Shown here: positions 60,652 to 64,000 of the stretch, piece by piece | How the letters are laid out: the number at the start of each line of letters is the position of its first letter | Position numbering within the stretch: the first letter of the stretch is position 1 | DNA from: Acidobacteriaceae bacterium | GTDB lineage: Bacteria > Acidobacteriota > Terriglobia > Terriglobales > Acidobacteriaceae | Direction: 5' to 3' | Length of the DNA: 64,000 bases | NCBI GenBank assembly: GCA_030041435.1 | Contig: JASHNW010000085.1 | Coordinates: 1 to 64,000 of the forward strand | Program-made: the position numbers and the translations under genes | Notes under the pieces: model-generated | The model's database searches: none | The model's input: only the letters and a program-made list of their open reading frames with translations | Told to the model about the DNA's origin: nothing

Positions 60652-62649
60652 TCAGGTGGAAACCGGGTGGGTCATTCTGCGCAGGATTGGAGCATTGCCC
60701 AGAGGCACCAGGTCGACGCTGACCGGCTGGCCGTCACCGGTCCGCAGCATGGACCCGCGAAGGACGAGGACCGGGCGGTCGAAGGGGTATTGAAGATCGG
60801 CGGCCTGGGCAGTGGTTGCGGGTTGAAATCCAAACGCCTGACCTTGCGACTGGGCTGAGAAAGCCAGCTCCTCCTGTTTCCCCGGGATCGGCTGGTCGTG
60901 AGTATCGGCGAAGCCGGGCAGAGGATAGGTCCGGATTACGGACTCCGTGGACGCCAGCGGCCGGGCGAAGACGAGGGGGCCATATTGCAACGCGACTTCG
61001 CCATTCACGGCTGTCACGGTGCGGATATTCCGGACGAACTTGATTCGGACCGCATCGCCGGTGCCCCAATGCTTCGTCACGCGCCAGTAATTGCCTTCGC
61101 GGAGGATGCGAGCATCGCCACAGCTCACCTCGGTATGTTCGGACCATTCAGGGTTGCGCAGCAGCAGCGAAAAGCTCGCTGGTCTCTCCGGATGTACGGC
61201 GATGGTCACATGGTCTTCGAACGGGTAGGCAGTTTGCTCTTCCAACACGACGTTGACGCCGGCGATGCGGGCGGACACCCGGCAGGGCCCGTAGAGCAGA
61301 GCAGCGAGGGTGTCGTCGCCACGCCGCATCCACATACCGCGGACGAAGAGAGCTGCCACATTGGTTGCGTTGGGATTGCAGCAGACAGCCACATCGGCAT
61401 GGGTCGGCGAATACTTGTTGCGCGGCTCGCGCCGGGCTCCATCCGGTGTTCGTCCGTCGCAACGCAGACGATTATCGGGAGACAGGTAAGCGATGGCGCG
61501 ACCGTCAGCCGTTCGCGCCCCCTGCGCGTCGTTGAACCAAACCTTTTCCACCCGATCGCCGAGAGAGGCCGCACCCGTCTTTTGCAGCGCGGATTCCAGC
61601 GTGAACTGGATCTCTTTCGTTGCGCAGTATTCGTATTCCGTCGAAGTCGGGTTGGGAGCGAGGTTGCCGATCGCCTCCTCGCTCACGGCCGAGCCTCCCG
61701 GTTCGGTATAACGGTCCAGCTTCGCCAGCGCATTGCGTGCGGCCGTTCCCAAATCCTCGCGCCCCGTCGCAACAGCCAGCCACAGAGGCACACGCATCGA
61801 CTCGTAGGTGTGCACGCCGTGCTGCACATAGGGCGCCTTCGGGTTCAGCAGCGAGGGAAGGCTCGTGTCTGCGCTGCTGACATTCCGGCTCCACTCGTCG
61901 TAGAGCCATTCGGAGAAGTCACGGTACCGCGCGTCTCCGGTCAGCTCGAAAAGCCGCTCCATCACATCCACGATCATCAGATCGTGATTCTCTCCCCACG
62001 GGACGGGCTTCCTGCCGGAGCGGTAGACCGAAACGGTTAAGTCGGCGCAGCGCTGCACCGCAGTCTGGACGGCAGGCATCTCTGCCAGTTCCGCATAGTC
62101 GAGAAGGCCGCGCAGCAAACAGGCCTGCGTCCACAGTTCGCCGGGATGGACGAAGCGCGAATCCGCAGCGAACGCGCCGAGATAGCCGTCTTCATCCTGG
62201 GAGGAGAGAATGTGGCGCACATAGTCGTCGGCCTCCCGCATGGTGCGCGGATCCCCGGTGAGGTACGCCATCATGATGAACCCAGCGCGCCAGTTGCCCT
62301 CGGTTTCGCCGTTCCACCAAGCGACGCCGAGGTGATTGGCGACATCCTGCGCATGCCGCGAATTGCGATTCGTGACGAAGATGTCTGAGGAGGCTTCGTG
62401 GCAGAGCTGTCCCAAACAGCCGGCAAACCCCTGGTTCAAATCGCGCAGCATCTGCGCCCGGATCCAGCCGGTGGGCCTGACGGAGCCGAGGGGCAGCCAG
62501 GAGAACGCCGGCTGCGTCCCTCCGGCAGATATTCCTGCCGCCGGTTCCGAGTTGTCCGCCGCCATCGCCAGGGCAGTCCACGGTTGCAGCAGGGTGGCGC
62601 CGGTGGCGGTTGTCAGCAGCTTGAGGGACTCACGTCGATTCATTTCCAT
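60652..62649 (-). CDS. GH127 family beta-L-arabinofuranosidase-like enzyme
   Basis: This 665-residue protein starts with a Tat-like signal (NRRESLKLLTTATGATLL, then ALAMAADN), so it is probably exported folded. The GH127 (DUF1680) core shows PLGSVRPTGWIRAQMLRDL, then the zinc-cysteine site: EYC (a Glu and Cys two apart, about 345) and VCCNPNATN, matching the E/C and CC residues that hold zinc and the nucleophilic Cys in Bifidobacterium HypBA1. It should release L-arabinofuranose or related sugars from plant polymers or glycoproteins. The start is ATG 62649 or 62643 (two codons apart). An AraC regulator lies upstream and a sugar transporter downstream. Confidence 0.9.
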   Translation of the reverse strand: MEMNRRESLKLLTTATGATLLQPWTALAMAADNSEPAAGISAGGTQPAFSWLPLGSVRPTGWIRAQMLRDLNQGFAGCLGQLCHEASSDIFVTNRNSRHAQDVANHLGVAWWNGETEGNWRAGFIMMAYLTGDPRTMREADDYVRHILSSQDEDGYLGAFAADSRFVHPGELWTQACLLRGLLDYAELAEMPAVQTAVQRCADLTVSVYRSGRKPVPWGENHDLMIVDVMERLFELTGDARYRDFSEWLYDEWSRNVSSADTSLPSLLNPKAPYVQHGVHTYESMRVPLWLAVATGREDLGTAARNALAKLDRYTEPGGSAVSEEAIGNLAPNPTSTEYEYCATKEIQFTLESALQKTGAASLGDRVEKVWFNDAQGARTADGRAIAYLSPDNRLRCDGRTPDGARREPRNKYSPTHADVAVCCNPNATNVAALFVRGMWMRRGDDTLAALLYGPCRVSARIAGVNVVLEEQTAYPFEDHVTIAVHPERPASFSLLLRNPEWSEHTEVSCGDARILREGNYWRVTKHWGTGDAVRIKFVRNIRTVTAVNGEVALQYGPLVFARPLASTESVIRTYPLPGFADTHDQPIPGKQEELAFSAQSQGQAFGFQPATTAQAADLQYPFDRPVLVLRGSMLRTGDGQPVSVDLVPLGNAPILRRMTHPVST

Positions 62650-62896
62650 TCCAGTCTTCGGGCCCCGCGATCGTTGCCGGCTCCTGACGTCGCGGGCAGA
62701 CAGGAGACTCCGCAATCTCCGGAGGGGACCAGTCTGGGGAACATGCCGGAGACATGCGCGGGCAGGATGCTTCGGCGCGTTCAGCGTAATACGCCGGGAA
62801 GGAGATTTTCCTCATCGGAATTGAGAGATTTGTGTACTCAATTGGCTCCTGACGCCCGCCACGAGCAGCGCCACGGCCAGCCAGGCGCCGGGGCAG

Positions 62897-63826
62897 TCAG
62901 GCTCGCGTCCGGGACGACGGACTTTCGCTCCGCGTCTCGCGCAGCAGCGCGAATTCCGGCTCGGTATGGGAGCGAAACTGCCGGCGCAGAGTCCGTGGAC
63001 CATAGCCCTTGATGCGCTTGAACTGGCGGTTGAAATTCGAGCAATTGCCAAAGCCCACCTGGAATCCGATGTCGAGAACACTCCGGTCGGTGGTGGTCAG
63101 CAGCTGAGCCGCCGCGCCCACCCGCAGTTCGTTCACATAGGCCGTCATGGTGCGCCCGGTTGCGCGCTTGAAAAAGCGGCACAGCGAAGCCTGATCCATA
63201 TGCAGCTTTTCCGAGAGCTCGGCGTAATCGATCTCCTCGTCGAAGTGCGCGCTGAAATGGGCGCACACCGCGTCAATACGCTGCTGATCCTCGATGCGGC
63301 ACATGGGGCGCACGCGATCCGTGGAGAGTGGCTCCGCATCTGCCTCGAAGGCGAGCTGCAGAAGGATCTCGAGCAACTCGACGATCTGCTGGGCGGGCGA
63401 TTGCGCGAGATACTCCATCATCTTCGCAGCTGCGATGCGGCCCGATGGCGTGTGTCCGAAGGCCAGACCGCAGGCCGATCGCTGCAGCAGCCGCAGAATC
63501 GGCTCCATTTCGGGAATGTGGAAGAAGTCCGGGCCGAGAAAATCCTCGCGAAACTGAATGACTACGGCGCGGTGGCACCTCTGCTCCGCCATCCTGACCG
63601 GGCCGGAGCGCCAGCTGTGGGGAAGGTTAGATCCAAGCAGGACGAGATCGCCGGGGCCGTAATCGCCGATGCCATCGCCCACCAGCCGCTGCCCCTGACT
63701 GTCGACGATCAGAGTAAGCTCGAATTCGGGGTGGTAGTGCCAGTAGAACGGGAATTCCATATCGACCCGTTCAAAAGCCAGCAAAGATGCCGACCCGGAC
63801 GTCACCTTCTCGAAATGCGCCCGCAT
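62897..63826 (-). CDS. AraC family transcriptional regulator
   Basis: In this 309-residue protein, residues 1-170 form a cupin-type sensor domain (FPFYWHYHPEFELTLIVDSQ, GDYGPGDLVLLGSNLPHSW), probably binding a sugar. Residues about 195-295 hold the paired helix-turn-helices (YAELSEKLHMDQASLCRFFK, then ITDIGFQ-type VLDIGFQVGFGNCSNFNRQF and KGYGPRTLRRQF). It reads towards the GH127 and MFS genes on the same strand, with a 247-base gap for their promoter, so it likely controls them and itself. Confidence 0.9.
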   Translation of the reverse strand: MRAHFEKVTSGSASLLAFERVDMEFPFYWHYHPEFELTLIVDSQGQRLVGDGIGDYGPGDLVLLGSNLPHSWRSGPVRMAEQRCHRAVVIQFREDFLGPDFFHIPEMEPILRLLQRSACGLAFGHTPSGRIAAAKMMEYLAQSPAQQIVELLEILLQLAFEADAEPLSTDRVRPMCRIEDQQRIDAVCAHFSAHFDEEIDYAELSEKLHMDQASLCRFFKRATGRTMTAYVNELRVGAAAQLLTTTDRSVLDIGFQVGFGNCSNFNRQFKRIKGYGPRTLRRQFRSHTEPEFALLRETRSESPSSRTRA

Positions 63827-63978
63827 AGGGGCAATTTAACCACGTTTGCTGAATTGCAGCCATATCCTTCCAAAAGTGCACAATACGATACAGAAACGCA
63901 TCAATCTCTGAGAGGATTTTCTCAGCGCGGCGGAGCTATTCTCCTCGGTACAGGCGCTGGAAGCGATAAGGAACCCAG

Positions 63979-64000
63979 ATGAATCAGGAATCGCGTCAGG
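63979..64000 (+). CDS. Possible start of a plus-strand gene cut by the window edge
   Basis: An ATG (MNQESRQ) follows AAGGA and runs off the end of the window. It would be transcribed divergently from the AraC gene. Too short to identify. Confidence 0.3.

Noticed and set aside
1-64000. tRNA genes, rRNA genes or CRISPR arrays
   Set aside because: Reading both strands I saw no cloverleaf-like segment with a CCA end, no rRNA core sequence and no regularly spaced short repeats; a covariance-model scan could still find a missed small RNA.

Overview
The window is GC-rich, tightly packed bacterial DNA with no rRNA, tRNA or CRISPR array that I could see. Gene content suggests a soil-type Acidobacteriota (Terriglobia-like) chromosome: a GH127 arabinofuranosidase locus, a CSLREA/beta-helix giant secreted protein, an ECF sigma/anti-sigma pair with a BNR-like sensor tail, DUF2339 and ARPP-1 proteins. 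This taxonomic call is inference from gene content only.

The centre of the window (about 2.2-40.8 kb, all plus strand) is a large, apparently complete extracellular contractile injection system (eCIS), a phage-tail-like particle of the Afp/PVC type. It starts with a sigma-54 activator whose receiver domain has lost its phosphorylation residues. Next come two TGTAAC/GTTACA palindromes and a GG-N10-GC promoter candidate just before the first structural gene. The order is then DUF3467, Pvc16-like cap protein, an accessory Ig-like protein, sheath 1 (with four TIG repeats inserted), tube 1, sheath 2, tube 2, a Pvc6-like small protein, the LysM protein, hub (gp27-like), a separate spike (gp5-like), an unknown hydrophobic protein where a PAAR tip might be expected, gp25, gp47/J, and a gpI-like protein fused to an NHL propeller. 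Three large fibre-like proteins share one N-terminal module but carry different C-terminal displays (propeller plus collagen, Cys/Ser-rich, and GIGTTSP-type repeats). A coiled-coil protein, tape-measure protein and AAA+ ATPase follow.

Downstream of the ATPase lie three proteins built on the eCIS_core (DUF4157) domain with unrelated C-termini: a glycine-zipper tail, a large Ig-like/helical protein with a membrane segment, and a Het-C-like protein. The first two share a nearly identical 339-bp DNA module, so this is probably a recombining cargo/effector cassette. DUF1360, a small MCCG protein and DUF6916 end the plus-strand run.

The flanks hold other functions. Left: a ribbon-helix-helix antitoxin-like gene and a CysJ-type flavoprotein reductase lacking the FMN domain. 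Right: DUF2339 membrane protein and M48 protease; ECF sigma and anti-sigma; ARPP-1 protein; a DUF4062-like protein; GNAT; three tail-collar (MdpB-type) proteins; a 2153-residue secreted repeat protein with a perfect leader hairpin; and a minus-strand sugar locus (AraC regulator, GH127 enzyme, sugar-porter MFS).

The most interesting material is the eCIS: its pseudo-receiver regulator, TIG-studded sheath, split hub/spike, missing PAAR, triple fibre set with a common anchor, and modular cargo genes.
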